In this document: one piece after another, positions 25,850-34,788 of the stretch
How positions within the stretch are numbered: position 1 is the stretch's first letter
Layout of the letters: each line of letters opens with the position of its first letter
Assembly (NCBI GenBank): GCA_018711305.1
Contig: DVIL01000024.1
Location: forward strand, 1 to 49,087
Origin: Candidatus Coprenecus stercorigallinarum
GTDB lineage: Bacteria > Bacteroidota > Bacteroidia > Bacteroidales > UBA932
DNA length: 49,087 bases
Direction of reading: 5' to 3'
Program-made: the position numbers and the translations under genes
The notes under the pieces: generated by a model
Databases searched by the model: none
What the model saw: the letters and a program-made list of their open reading frames with translations, nothing else
What the model was told of the DNA's origin: nothing

Positions 25850-26998
25850 ATGATCAGAGCACTTATAATAATGGCAGCCGCATCCGTCCTCACCCTCTCG
25901 GTGTCATCCTGCGGCAACGGACGGAAAGACTCCCATGAAGGCAGGCAGATGCCTATGGAATACGCGAAGTATCTGGATATAAGGGACTGTGGGGACTACT
26001 CCGTCGCAGACATCATCAACCCCTGGGACACCTCCCGCCTGCTGCACCGCTATGTTCTCGTACCTTCGGACACTCCCGTGCCTGAAGGCCTGCCGGAAGG
26101 CACCCTCATACGTACTCCCATAGACCACATCATTGTCTATTCTTCCGTCCATGCATCCATCATTGACGCTCTCGGAGGCTCTGACCGCATAACCGGAGTA
26201 TGCGAGCCGGAATACATGACTTCAGATGCCGTCAGAAAAGGTATCGCTTCCGGCACCATAATCGACTGCGGCAACTCAGTATCGCCCAACATAGAGCGGA
26301 TAGCCGACGCAGGCGGGAAAGTCATCATCGCATCCCCTTTCGCGAACAGCGGATACGGAGCGGCAGGCAAACTCGGCATCCCCATCGTGGAAGCCGCCGA
26401 CTACATGGAGGACCTTCCCTTGGGACGCACCGAATGGATAAGACTGTTCGGGGCCCTGTTGGGATGCCGGGAAAAGGCGGACTCCCTTTTTCTCGAGGCA
26501 GAATCGGAATACAATGAAGTGAAAGACATGGTAGCACGGCACATCACGGAATGCGGCGGCGACTCCCACCGTCCCACACTGCTGGCCGAGCGCAAGTACG
26601 GAGCCTCCTGGGATGTACCTGGCGGAAACAGCTATATGGTACGCATCTACAGGGATGCAGGGGCGGACTACATATTCGGGCACAACACCTCCACAGCCAA
26701 TGTCAATATGTCATTTGAGAATGTACTCAAAGAGGGAATCGATGCCGATATATGGGTCCTCAAATACTGGAACAAAGAGCCCATGTCTTACGCATCTCTG
26801 CAGGCAGAGTACCACCTCTACTCCAGGTTCAAGGCTTTCCAGGAACGCAGAATCTTCGGATGCAACACATTCTCATCCACCTATTACGATGACATCGTCC
26901 TGCACCCTGCATGGATTCTGACAGATCTGGCATCAGTATTCCATCCGGACCTCCTTCCGGAACACGGACGACGCTACTTCAAGCCTCTGGCAGAATAA
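25850..26998 (+). CDS. ABC transporter substrate-binding lipoprotein (iron-complex/cobalamin type)
   Basis: A 382-residue periplasmic binding protein of the FecB/BtuF type. It starts with a lipoprotein signal (MIRALIIM to LSVSSC, Cys 21). The TroA-like fold is seen in IVYSSVHASIIDALGGSDRITGV split across the first strand, SVSPNIERIADAGGKVIIAS, and WDVPGGNSYMVRIYRDAGADYIF in the second lobe. It should capture an iron chelate, heme or cobalamin for the FecCD permease and ATPase encoded on the other strand. Its last 25 nt overlap the end of the convergent ATPase gene. The ATG at 25850 is preferred over an upstream codon located inside the promoter. Confidence 0.9.
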   Translation: MIRALIIMAAASVLTLSVSSCGNGRKDSHEGRQMPMEYAKYLDIRDCGDYSVADIINPWDTSRLLHRYVLVPSDTPVPEGLPEGTLIRTPIDHIIVYSSVHASIIDALGGSDRITGVCEPEYMTSDAVRKGIASGTIIDCGNSVSPNIERIADAGGKVIIASPFANSGYGAAGKLGIPIVEAADYMEDLPLGRTEWIRLFGALLGCREKADSLFLEAESEYNEVKDMVARHITECGGDSHRPTLLAERKYGASWDVPGGNSYMVRIYRDAGADYIFGHNTSTANVNMSFENVLKEGIDADIWVLKYWNKEPMSYASLQAEYHLYSRFKAFQERRIFGCNTFSSTYYDDIVLHPAWILTDLASVFHPDLLPEHGRRYFKPLAE

Positions 26999-28035
26999 GG
27001 CAGGAGCAGCCTCACCGCCTGGGCGATACCATCCACAGTTGCAAGAGTCCCTGAATCAGGTTCCGAGACCTCTATGCACACAGGAGACAGGCAGCGTACA
27101 CAGGGAATGCCTGCTGCAGGCAATACGGGAGTGAATCCATTGCGGGCCAACGCATTGGCCATCCAACGGGCTGTAAGGCTGTCGCCCTCTACCCCTATCT
27201 CCGGTCCCGATACTCCTGTGGAGAGCCGCCCGGAGCGGACTTCGAAGTTCATGCCACGGCGGCCGAAAAATTCTCCGAGACTTCCGTCCAGAACCAGTTC
27301 CTCAGGCGGGCCGGACACCACAGGGACCCCGGCCGAAAGCAGCAGCAGCCGGTCGGAGTACATCAGGGCGTTGTCGATATCATGGGTGGAAAGGAGAATG
27401 GCCTTGCCCTGCTCCCTTGCAGTGCGGTGCAGCAGCGACATGGTCTCGATACGGCTCGCCACATCCAAAAAAGCCGTAGGCTCATCCAGCACGATAACCG
27501 GGCACTCCTGCGCCAGAGCCTTGGCTATCATAGCCCTCTGCCTTTCCCCGTCGGACAGTTCTGAGACATAGCTCCCGGCCTTATGGTCAATGCATACGGC
27601 CTTCATCGCACCGGCGACCACTTCGCGGTCCCTCTCCCCCAATCTCCCGAAGAAACCGGTATGAGGCTGACGTCCCAAAGAGACAAGCTCACGCACAGTA
27701 AGTCCTCCGGCATTTGTCCTGTCCGTCAGCACTACCCCGACCGTAAGTGCGAATTCATGCTTTGAATACTCGTAGAGTTTCCGGTCCATCACCTCCACTG
27801 TCCCGCTGACAGGAGGCTGAAAACCGCACAGAGTTCTGATCAGGGTGGACTTGCCTGCTCCGTTAAGTCCTATCAGAGACGTGAGTTCTCCGGAGTATAT
27901 GTTAAAATCCACACACGGATGGACCACACTCCACTCCCGTCCGTTCTTTCCGGAAGGATATCCGATAGCCAGGGATGAGGCGGAAAGTGCAGCCTTTGAT
28001 CCGGATATGTTCTGACAGGGACTCATATCAGTCAA
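26974..28035 (-). CDS. Iron-complex/cobalamin ABC importer ATPase with C-terminal extension
   Basis: A 353-residue ATPase. The core (about 15-255) has Walker A GLNGAGKST (56-64), the signature LSDGERQR and Walker B VIVLDEPTAFLD, which fits the FecE/BtuD/FhuC class. A further 100 residues follow (about 255-353) that these enzymes in E. coli lack. They include GPEIGVEGDSLTARW and NALARNGFTPVLP, which look like a small alpha/beta domain. I believe similar tails occur in other Bacteroidota importers, but no function is assigned. It overlaps the upstream permease by 8 nt and the convergent binding-protein gene by 25 nt. Confidence 0.92.
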   Translation of the reverse strand: MTDMSPCQNISGSKAALSASSLAIGYPSGKNGREWSVVHPCVDFNIYSGELTSLIGLNGAGKSTLIRTLCGFQPPVSGTVEVMDRKLYEYSKHEFALTVGVVLTDRTNAGGLTVRELVSLGRQPHTGFFGRLGERDREVVAGAMKAVCIDHKAGSYVSELSDGERQRAMIAKALAQECPVIVLDEPTAFLDVASRIETMSLLHRTAREQGKAILLSTHDIDNALMYSDRLLLLSAGVPVVSGPPEELVLDGSLGEFFGRRGMNFEVRSGRLSTGVSGPEIGVEGDSLTARWMANALARNGFTPVLPAAGIPCVRCLSPVCIEVSEPDSGTLATVDGIAQAVRLLLPYSARGLK

Positions 28036-29047
28036 AATATTGAATACGTTTGCGGTTCATTATCACATAAATTATTACCGGCGCTCCGAAAAGAGGAGTA
28101 ACGGCTCCGAGAGGAAGCAGGTTACCGGTACCGGGTATAACTGTCAGCATATTGCATACCAATGCGATATCCGCACCGGCCAGAATGGTGGCCGGCACTA
28201 AGGTCGAATGGTCGGATGTCCCCGAAAGCAGACGGGCCACATGCGGCACGGCAAGGCCTATAAACGATATGGGGCCGCAGAAGGCAGTAACCACGGCAGT
28301 CATCACTCCGGTACATACGAGTACGGAGATACGGGCAGCCGCTACGTTGACTCCGAGATTCGATGCATATTTTTCCCCTAACAGGAGGGCATTGAGCGGC
28401 TTCACCAACAGTATGGAACAGGCCAGACCGAGCAGGGCCGCCACGGAGAAGAACGGCAGGGAATCAGGAGACACCGCCGAGAAATCACCCATCCCCCACA
28501 TGACAAACTGCCGGACCTTATCAGCCGAGGCATAATAATTCAGGATGGATATACACGAGGATACCAGATAGCCTACCATTATGCCGATAATAAGCAGCAT
28601 CACATTGCTGCCTACCCGGCGTGAGAAAAACACTATCACTGCCAGTACTGCAAAAGCCCCGGCCATGGCTCCTGCCACCGTTGCCATATATCCTCCGAAT
28701 GAGCCCACGGAGCCTCCGAAAGCCAGCATCACCAATGCCACCCCGAGATTGGCACCGTCGCTGACTCCGAGAATGGAAGGTCCGGCAAGCGGATTGCGGA
28801 ACAAGGTCTGGAGCAGAAGACCGCTTACAGCCAGAGCGGCACCTGCAAGCATGGCCGTCACTGCCTGGGGCAGACGCGAGCCGGTGAGAATTATCTTCCA
28901 TGCCGGATTTTCCGTCTCCGAACCGGTAAGTATGTCCAGGACCGCCCCCGGCGGGATGGGCACGGCGCCATAGAACAGGCTGGCCGTGAAAAGCACTGCA
29001 AGCAGTGGCAGCAAGATGCAGTATATGCGTCGGTTTCGGGCTGTCAT
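28028..29047 (-). CDS. FecCD-family ABC permease
   Basis: A 339-residue permease with about nine to ten membrane segments, matching FecC/BtuC. The early strand VLDILTGSETENPAWKI, RLPQAVTAMLAGAALAVSGLLLQ split over TM2-3, RNPLAGPSILGVSDGANLG and FIGLAVPHVARLL are all family hallmarks. It imports siderophore-iron, heme or cobalamin with the ATPase encoded 8 nt into its 3' end. Its start overlaps the DoxX-like gene stop by 4 nt, so the run tmk-DoxX-permease-ATPase is one transcription unit. Confidence 0.94.
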   Translation of the reverse strand: MTARNRRIYCILLPLLAVLFTASLFYGAVPIPPGAVLDILTGSETENPAWKIILTGSRLPQAVTAMLAGAALAVSGLLLQTLFRNPLAGPSILGVSDGANLGVALVMLAFGGSVGSFGGYMATVAGAMAGAFAVLAVIVFFSRRVGSNVMLLIIGIMVGYLVSSCISILNYYASADKVRQFVMWGMGDFSAVSPDSLPFFSVAALLGLACSILLVKPLNALLLGEKYASNLGVNVAAARISVLVCTGVMTAVVTAFCGPISFIGLAVPHVARLLSGTSDHSTLVPATILAGADIALVCNMLTVIPGTGNLLPLGAVTPLFGAPVIIYVIMNRKRIQYFD

Positions 29048-30297
29048 TGCTTTCCGGAATATCTTTTACCGTATATTATCCCGCACACATAGCGGAATAT
29101 CACTATCACCAGAAAGAGGATCAGTATGGACACCTCGTAGAACAGCCTCTGCGATATCGTCTCCCTGGCGGTCAACTCTTCCGAGTCGAGACTGAACGTA
29201 CGGGATACGTCTTCGGGAGAGAACCTCCATCCGGCCCATTTCCTGACGACAATCCCGTTGTGGAGGAAGAGTACGCCGCCATTGGAACGTACCATGGATA
29301 TCAGTGTCTTGTAGTCTCCGAACACCATCGCTCTCCGCAGTTCCGGATAACGCCCTGCCACCGAATCCATCACCGCGTCCATGACCGGAGCCGCCACAAT
29401 GGTCCTTCCTCCATGGACAGCAATCGAATCCACACACCCGCTTACCATTGGCCAGTAGTCCTCACCGAGCTTTGACGGACGAAGGACCGTGAAAATGAAC
29501 ACAGGGGCTTCCGAATTCACAATATCCTCAGTCACAATGTCTCCGGCCGCATTCGAGAGAGTCATGTCAAACAGCATGTTGTCCGCATCACCGAGGTATA
29601 CGGATTCTGTACTGACATAATTCCATGTGGTATCGGGCAGACCGTCAAGAGGGAAGTACTCCTGCCGTCCGTCCTTTTCATACAGGAAAACCGTCTCGAA
29701 GTTGTCACTGTCCGTGATGTCGTCCAGTTTCGCTGAGATGTTGGTCCCGACCCGGAAATTGCCGAAATCCATAAGCGGCATATTGACAAAGGAATAGATG
29801 GAGCAGCACAAAGCCAGTACTCCGTATGTGGCCAGAAAAGCCCATTCTGCCGGGACAGGGGCCACAGGGCGGAATTTCTTCCGGAAAAAGAAAACCGGCA
29901 CTATACATACGGTAAGTACGATATTCTTGTAGAATGTCTCCCACATGGTAAGATGCACGGCCTCGCCGAAACATCCGCACTCCTCCAGCGAATCGGTCAG
30001 GGCCAGAATAAAGGTCAGGACGGTGAAGAAAGTATTCATCACCAGTCCGGCTACGGCAGCCACCCTCATCCTCACGCACATCAGAATCGCGATACCTATG
30101 AGGAACTCCGTCAGGGACAGTACCATTCCGAACGCGACTGCACCCTGGCGCAGAAAACCGATTCCGAGGGTATTCAGATATGCTTCAACTATCAGCCCTG
30201 TGCCGACCGGATCGGTCAGCTTGAAAAAGCCGGACAGAATATAGGTCACACCGAATACCAGGCGGAGCAGGAACATCAGAATACGCAGCAGTCTCAT
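29044..30297 (-). CDS. MauE/DoxX membrane protein with thioredoxin-like domain lacking CxxC
   Basis: A 417-residue protein. The first 150 or so residues form a four-helix DoxX/MauE membrane domain with the motif EECGCFGEAVHL between helices, the MauE-type Cys pair. After a further membrane helix (about 160-175) an exported domain follows (about 180-385). Its last part (APVFIFTVL; AMVFGDYKTLISMVRSNGG; VLFLHNGIVVRKWAG) has the order of a thioredoxin-like fold but contains no CxxC. A C-terminal helix (about 390-408) returns to the membrane. Such proteins are linked to thiol redox chemistry in the envelope. Why it is placed between tmk and an iron-type importer is not known. Both ends overlap neighbours by 4 nt. 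Confidence 0.8.
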   Translation of the reverse strand: MRLLRILMFLLRLVFGVTYILSGFFKLTDPVGTGLIVEAYLNTLGIGFLRQGAVAFGMVLSLTEFLIGIAILMCVRMRVAAVAGLVMNTFFTVLTFILALTDSLEECGCFGEAVHLTMWETFYKNIVLTVCIVPVFFFRKKFRPVAPVPAEWAFLATYGVLALCCSIYSFVNMPLMDFGNFRVGTNISAKLDDITDSDNFETVFLYEKDGRQEYFPLDGLPDTTWNYVSTESVYLGDADNMLFDMTLSNAAGDIVTEDIVNSEAPVFIFTVLRPSKLGEDYWPMVSGCVDSIAVHGGRTIVAAPVMDAVMDSVAGRYPELRRAMVFGDYKTLISMVRSNGGVLFLHNGIVVRKWAGWRFSPEDVSRTFSLDSEELTARETISQRLFYEVSILILFLVIVIFRYVCGIIYGKRYSGKQ

Positions 30298-30965
30298 GGA
30301 AGCACCTCCCTTATTTTTCCGAACACCTCATCTTCCGGAGGCATCCTGCCTTCCGCATCCGTACAGTCGATTCTAATGAAAGACGGATCCCTGCGGCACA
30401 GTCTGAGGTATACCTCACGTACACGGCTCTGGAAGCCCATATCCGCCTCATGGATATCCTGTTCCCCGTGCAGGTACTCCCTGTCGGCTCCGCCGCGATG
30501 TTCCCCGAGCCTGCCGCTCACGAATGACAGAGGCACATCCAGAAAGATATTCAGATCTGGACGCGGAATTCCGTACACCCCGTATTCGGTCCTTAGAATC
30601 CAGTCCTCGAGAGACCTGGACTCGGAGGCTGACGCCGTTTTGGCACACTGGAATGCGATATTGGAGTACACATACCTGTCCAACAGTACCGTTTTCCCCA
30701 TGTCCAGCCATTTGCGGATGAGAGGTGCGGCATCCCTGCGGTCCTCTGCGAAGAGAAGTGCAACTATCATCGGGTGGACGTCTTCCATTTTCCCGAACCC
30801 GCCCCGGAGAAACCGGGCGATCATTTCCCCCACCACAGGAGCGTCGAACCTGGGGAAATGCAGATATTCCGGCCTGCTGCCCGAACGGCCGGTAAGATAT
30901 TCTATCGTTTTAGCGACCTGGGTAGACTTGCCGGAGCCGTCCAGACCCTCTATTACTATCAGCAT
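30294..30965 (-). CDS. tmk: Thymidylate kinase
   Basis: A 223-residue dTMP kinase converting dTMP to dTDP. The P-loop is VIEGLDGSGKSTQ at the N-terminus, the DRY-type segment LLDRYVYSNIAFQ follows, and PDLNIFLDVP is the central strand. The ATG at 30965 is chosen; a TTG nine codons upstream would overlap the promoter box. It heads the operon tmk-DoxX-permease-ATPase and is divergent from purB. The lid region EHRGGADREYLHGEQD is longer than in E. coli Tmk. Confidence 0.94.
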   Translation of the reverse strand: MLIVIEGLDGSGKSTQVAKTIEYLTGRSGSRPEYLHFPRFDAPVVGEMIARFLRGGFGKMEDVHPMIVALLFAEDRRDAAPLIRKWLDMGKTVLLDRYVYSNIAFQCAKTASASESRSLEDWILRTEYGVYGIPRPDLNIFLDVPLSFVSGRLGEHRGGADREYLHGEQDIHEADMGFQSRVREVYLRLCRRDPSFIRIDCTDAEGRMPPEDEVFGKIREVLP

Positions 30966-30985
30966 AAATCCGTTTTTTATGAAAC

Positions 30986-31018
30986 TTTGCAAATGTACAA
31001 AATTATAACCTATATTTG
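30986..31018 (+). promoter_or_regulatory. Predicted purB promoter
   Basis: TTTG (30986-30989), 21-nt spacer, TATATTTG (31011-31018), 21 nt before the purB ATG. The -33 element touches the tmk -7 box. Confidence 0.6.
30990..30997 (-). promoter_or_regulatory. Predicted tmk -7 box
   Basis: TACATTTG on the minus strand, 24 nt upstream of the tmk ATG, adjacent to the purB -33 element, so the two divergent promoters compete for the same face of DNA. Confidence 0.5.
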
Positions 31019-31039
31019 TGATTTAATCACATTACAGTC

Positions 31040-32374
31040 ATGCTTACATCGATTTCCCCAATAGACGGAAGATACTACAGGCAGGTACGCGACCTGTCCT
31101 CGTATTATTCCGAATTTGCCCTCATAAGATACAGGGTAAGAGTTGAGATAGAGTATTTCATCGCCCTCTGCGAACTTCCCCTGCCACAGCTCGAAGGCTT
31201 TGACCGGAGCCTCTTCGACTCCCTCCGCAGCATCTACCAGGACATGACGGAAGACGAAGCCGCACAGGTCAAGGAGATAGAGAAAACCACAAATCATGAT
31301 GTCAAGGCAGTGGAATACTACATAAAGAGAAGGTTCGATGCCATGGGGATTCCTCCACGCTACAAGGAATTCGTACACTTCGGACTCACCTCCCAGGACA
31401 TCAACAACACATCTGTCCCGCTGAGCCTCATGGAAGGTATCCAGGACGTGTACCTGCCCCAGCTGTACGAAGTGCTCAACACACTCGACTCAATGGCAGA
31501 AGAATGGAAGGATATCCCTATGCTTGCCCATACACACGGACAGCCGGCATCCCCTACCCGCCTGGGCAAGGAGATTGCCGTATTCACAGCCCGTCTGAGG
31601 GAACAGCAGAAAATGCTTATCGCAGTGCCGTTCTCTGCCAAATTCGGCGGAGCCACCGGCAACTTCAACGCCCATTTCGCAGCCTACCCTGACATAGACT
31701 GGAACGCTTTCGCCGAAGATTTCGTGGAAGACCGTCTCGGCCTGAAACGTTCGTGGCCGACCACCCAGATCGAGCACTACGACAATACGGCGGCCCTTTT
31801 TGATGCGATAAAACGCATAAACAACATTCTCGTGGACCTGTGCCGCGACATGTGGACCTATATCTCCATGGAATACTTCAAGCAGAAAATAAAGGAAGGG
31901 GAGGTAGGATCGTCAGCCATGCCGCACAAGGTCAATCCGATAGATTTCGAGAATGCAGAAGGCAACCTGCTCATGGCCAATGCTGTCTGCGAGTTCCTCG
32001 CATCGAAGCTCCCTATCTCCAGACTCCAGAGGGACCTGACGGACTCTACCACCCTGCGTAACATCGGAGTGCCCATAGCCCATACCATCATCGCCCTGAA
32101 GTCCCTCAAGAAAGGTCTCGACAAGCTGATCCTCAACCGTGAGGCCATCGAGCGCGACCTCTCGGACAACTGGGAAGTGGTAGCCGAAGGCATACAGACA
32201 ATCCTCCGCCGCGAGGGCTACCCTAACCCTTACGAGACCCTCAAGGCCCTTACCAGAACCGGCCAGGCGGTATCAGACCGCACCATACGCGAGTTCATCG
32301 ATTCGCTCGACATTGCCGAAAACGTCAAGGACGAACTCAGAAGACTTACACCTTTCAACTATACCGGAAAATAA
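31040..32374 (+). CDS. purB: Adenylosuccinate lyase
   Basis: A 444-residue lyase of the fumarase/aspartase superfamily. It acts twice in purine synthesis: SAICAR to AICAR and adenylosuccinate to AMP. The N-terminus (LTSISPIDGRYYRQV), the region TSQDINNTSVPL, MLAHTHGQPASPTRLGKE with the general-acid His, and the signature SSAMPHKVNPIDFEN with the catalytic Ser are all present. Length matches the E. coli type. The M64 peptidase gene begins 1 nt after the stop. Confidence 0.96.
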   Translation: MLTSISPIDGRYYRQVRDLSSYYSEFALIRYRVRVEIEYFIALCELPLPQLEGFDRSLFDSLRSIYQDMTEDEAAQVKEIEKTTNHDVKAVEYYIKRRFDAMGIPPRYKEFVHFGLTSQDINNTSVPLSLMEGIQDVYLPQLYEVLNTLDSMAEEWKDIPMLAHTHGQPASPTRLGKEIAVFTARLREQQKMLIAVPFSAKFGGATGNFNAHFAAYPDIDWNAFAEDFVEDRLGLKRSWPTTQIEHYDNTAALFDAIKRINNILVDLCRDMWTYISMEYFKQKIKEGEVGSSAMPHKVNPIDFENAEGNLLMANAVCEFLASKLPISRLQRDLTDSTTLRNIGVPIAHTIIALKSLKKGLDKLILNREAIERDLSDNWEVVAEGIQTILRREGYPNPYETLKALTRTGQAVSDRTIREFIDSLDIAENVKDELRRLTPFNYTGK

Positions 32375-32375
32375 C

Positions 32376-33632
32376 ATGAAACGTTTTATCCTCATTTTCA
32401 TCCTGTCCTGCCTGCAGGCAGGCATACTGGGAGCACAGACTCCTGAATATGACAAATACTTTACATCCGACCGTCTCCGCATAGACTTCATCCTGTCGGG
32501 GAACTCCGATTCCCAGCAGGCCTATCTGGCAGGACTCAGGAAAGAATGCCGGTGGGCAGGTTCACCTGCATCGCTCATCGATCCGTTCCGCTATGGAGAA
32601 TATATGTTCGAAGCATGGTCCGGCCAGACCCTGATCTACTCCAAAGGCTTCTCCACCCTCTTCCAGGAGTGGAGGACGACCGCTGAAGCCCGCGAGGTAT
32701 CGAAGGCATATACCCAGGCCGTATGGATGCCTTTCCCCAAAGAGGAAATACGCATCACTCTTTCGGAGAGGGTCAAGGCCACAGGCGGATTCCGCGAGAT
32801 ATTCTCCTGCAATGTCGACCCTGAAGACGCCCTTATCAGCCGCGAGTCGGCCCCTGACTACGCTGTCACTCCACTGCTGACATCAGGAGACATGGCGCAC
32901 AAAGTGGACCTGCTTTTCGTTGCAGAAGGCTATACGGCCGACCAGATGGACAAATTCCACAATGACTGCCGCAAGTTTATGGAATACCTCTTTTCAATGG
33001 AGCCTTACAAGTCCCGTAAAAGCGACTTCAACGTAACTGCCGTGGATGTAGTCTCTTCAGAGCAGGGCACAGACATCCCCAACAGTGATATCTGGAAACA
33101 CACCGCCCTCAACTCGCATTTCTACACCTTCTACATAGACCGTTACCTGACCATTACAGACCACAAGGCAATAGCCGACAATGTTGCGGGAGCTCCCTTC
33201 GATGCCCTTTTCATAGTCGTCAATGAGGAAAAATACGGCGGAGGCGGGATATTCAACTCCTATGCTCTCGGAACTGCCGGCAACGAACAGTCCTATCAGG
33301 TGTTCATACATGAGTTCGGCCACAGCTTCGCCGGTCTCGGAGACGAATACTTCACATCTGAGGTGGCATACGAGAACTTCTATAATCTGGAGACAGAGCC
33401 ATGGGAGCCCAACATTACCACCCTTGTGGACTTCGACAGCAAGTGGAAGGACATGATTGACTCCGGAAAATGGACTGAAGATCAGGTAGGAATATATGAG
33501 GGAGGCGGCTACATGGCAAAAGGTGTATACCGTCCCCGCGAGGACTGCCGCATGCATACCAACAGCGCTCCCGACTTCTGCCCCGTGTGCCAGCGGGCCA
33601 TCAGCCGGATGATAGACTACTACTGCAGGTAA
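32376..33632 (+). CDS. Secreted M64 family metallopeptidase
   Basis: A 418-residue protein with a signal peptide (MKRFILIF to LGAQ). An N-terminal beta domain (about 25-150) precedes the M64 (IgA-peptidase family) catalytic domain. The zinc motif HEFGHSFAGLGDEY begins at H312 and contains the third ligand Asp. LLFVAEGYTADQMDKFHNDC and GGGGIFNSYAL-like loops are family segments. M64 includes an IgA-cleaving clostridial enzyme, but gut Bacteroidota carry many paralogues and the substrate here is unknown. The ATG at 32376 is chosen over an upstream in-frame codon inside purB because it starts the signal peptide. Its stop shares a base with the next start (TAATG). Confidence 0.88.
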   Translation: MKRFILIFILSCLQAGILGAQTPEYDKYFTSDRLRIDFILSGNSDSQQAYLAGLRKECRWAGSPASLIDPFRYGEYMFEAWSGQTLIYSKGFSTLFQEWRTTAEAREVSKAYTQAVWMPFPKEEIRITLSERVKATGGFREIFSCNVDPEDALISRESAPDYAVTPLLTSGDMAHKVDLLFVAEGYTADQMDKFHNDCRKFMEYLFSMEPYKSRKSDFNVTAVDVVSSEQGTDIPNSDIWKHTALNSHFYTFYIDRYLTITDHKAIADNVAGAPFDALFIVVNEEKYGGGGIFNSYALGTAGNEQSYQVFIHEFGHSFAGLGDEYFTSEVAYENFYNLETEPWEPNITTLVDFDSKWKDMIDSGKWTEDQVGIYEGGGYMAKGVYRPREDCRMHTNSAPDFCPVCQRAISRMIDYYCR

Positions 33633-34396
33633 TGACCATAAGGCCATACAGCTATTACCTGATCGACCTGGACAGGACACTGTGGGATTTCGACAGCAAC
33701 TCGGAGCACGCCATAAGTCTGCTCATTTCCCGCAATCCGGAACTGTTCAGGGCTATAAGGGAAAAAGAAGGGTGCGGGGATGATTCCCTGCACCGTTTCT
33801 TTTTGCGCTACGATGTGCTCAACCACCGCTTGTGGGCTTTGTATGAAAAGGGGGAGATGTCCAAGGAAGATCTGCGCTGGATGCGTTTCCACGAGGCATT
33901 CCGATGGTACGGAGTAGAGGACGAGGCCCTGTCGAGACAGTTCGGGGAAGATTATCTGGAGCAGATGGTCCTGGAGAACCGCCTCATGCCGGGAGCGCGG
34001 GAAATGCTGGAGGCAATCCGTTCGGCCGGAGGCAGAATGGCCATCCTGAGCAACGGATTCCGCGAGGTACAGTACCGCAAACTTAGCGGGGCAGGTATCG
34101 GGGAATACTTTTCGGCTGTAGTTGTATCAGAGGAAGCCGGATGCCTGAAGCCGCGTCCAGGCATCTTCGCCTACGCCGTGGAAGTGCTCTCAGGCATCCG
34201 CCGGAATGATGATCCTGAAGCATGGAAAGAAGTCAAACGGCAGACCCTGATGATAGGGGATGACCCTGTAAACGATATCGAAGGAGCCCAGATATTCGGC
34301 ATTGACCAGTTCTATTACAACCACAAGCGCCGCCGCGCCATATCACACGCCACCTACGAGTCCACAGATCTGAAACCGTTCTATTCCGACCGTTAG
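33632..34396 (+). CDS. YjjG-type HAD nucleotidase
   Basis: A 254-residue HAD-family hydrolase of the YjjG/YfnB type. Motif I is LIDLDRTLWDF, motif II ILSNGF, the motif III lysine is in CLKPRPGIF, and motif IV is LMIGDDPVNDIEGAQ. Relatives dephosphorylate pyrimidine nucleoside monophosphates, including non-canonical ones, and so clean the nucleotide pool. The ATG at 33632 overlaps the M64 stop (TAATG), indicating coupled translation. The 3' end overlaps the convergent S4 gene by 4 nt. Confidence 0.9.
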   Translation: MTIRPYSYYLIDLDRTLWDFDSNSEHAISLLISRNPELFRAIREKEGCGDDSLHRFFLRYDVLNHRLWALYEKGEMSKEDLRWMRFHEAFRWYGVEDEALSRQFGEDYLEQMVLENRLMPGAREMLEAIRSAGGRMAILSNGFREVQYRKLSGAGIGEYFSAVVVSEEAGCLKPRPGIFAYAVEVLSGIRRNDDPEAWKEVKRQTLMIGDDPVNDIEGAQIFGIDQFYYNHKRRRAISHATYESTDLKPFYSDR

Positions 34397-34776
34397 AACA
34401 GATCGTCCATCAGCCGGTCGAGGTCCCTGCGTTCCTTTTTGGTAGGACGGCCCGTCCCGCGGTCGCGACGTACGTAGATAGTCTCGAACGGAGCATTGAG
34501 CTTGTCGAGTTCCTCCTGAGGTGTGATGTCCTCGGCAAACTCAGGGACAAGCTTTGCCCCGACCCTGTTGCCGACAGGAACTATGACACGATACTGGAAG
34601 TGTACGCTGCCTTTGCGCACCGACACTGTATCACCTGCCTTTACATCCCGTGAAGCCTTGGCTTCCACTCCGTTGACAGAGACCTTGCCGCTGCGGCAGG
34701 CATCAGCCGCCTCCGTGCGTGTCTTGAATACACGGATGGACCAGAGAAATTTGTCTATACGTACCTGCTGTTCCAT
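34393..34776 (-). CDS. S4-domain RNA-binding protein (Hsp15-like)
   Basis: A 127-residue basic protein with an N-terminal S4 domain: VRIDKFLWSIRVFKTRTEA and the GKVSVNGVEAK turn (about 5-45). A short beta segment and a lysine/arginine-rich tail (RDRGTGRPTKKERRDLDRL) follow. E. coli Hsp15 binds free 50S subunits carrying nascent chains during heat stress, and this protein probably has a similar ribosome-rescue role. It is 12 nt downstream of manA, the last gene of the CPBP-manA-S4 operon. Confidence 0.88.
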   Translation of the reverse strand: MEQQVRIDKFLWSIRVFKTRTEAADACRSGKVSVNGVEAKASRDVKAGDTVSVRKGSVHFQYRVIVPVGNRVGAKLVPEFAEDITPQEELDKLNAPFETIYVRRDRGTGRPTKKERRDLDRLMDDLF

Positions 34777-34788
34777 ATTACGACGGTA

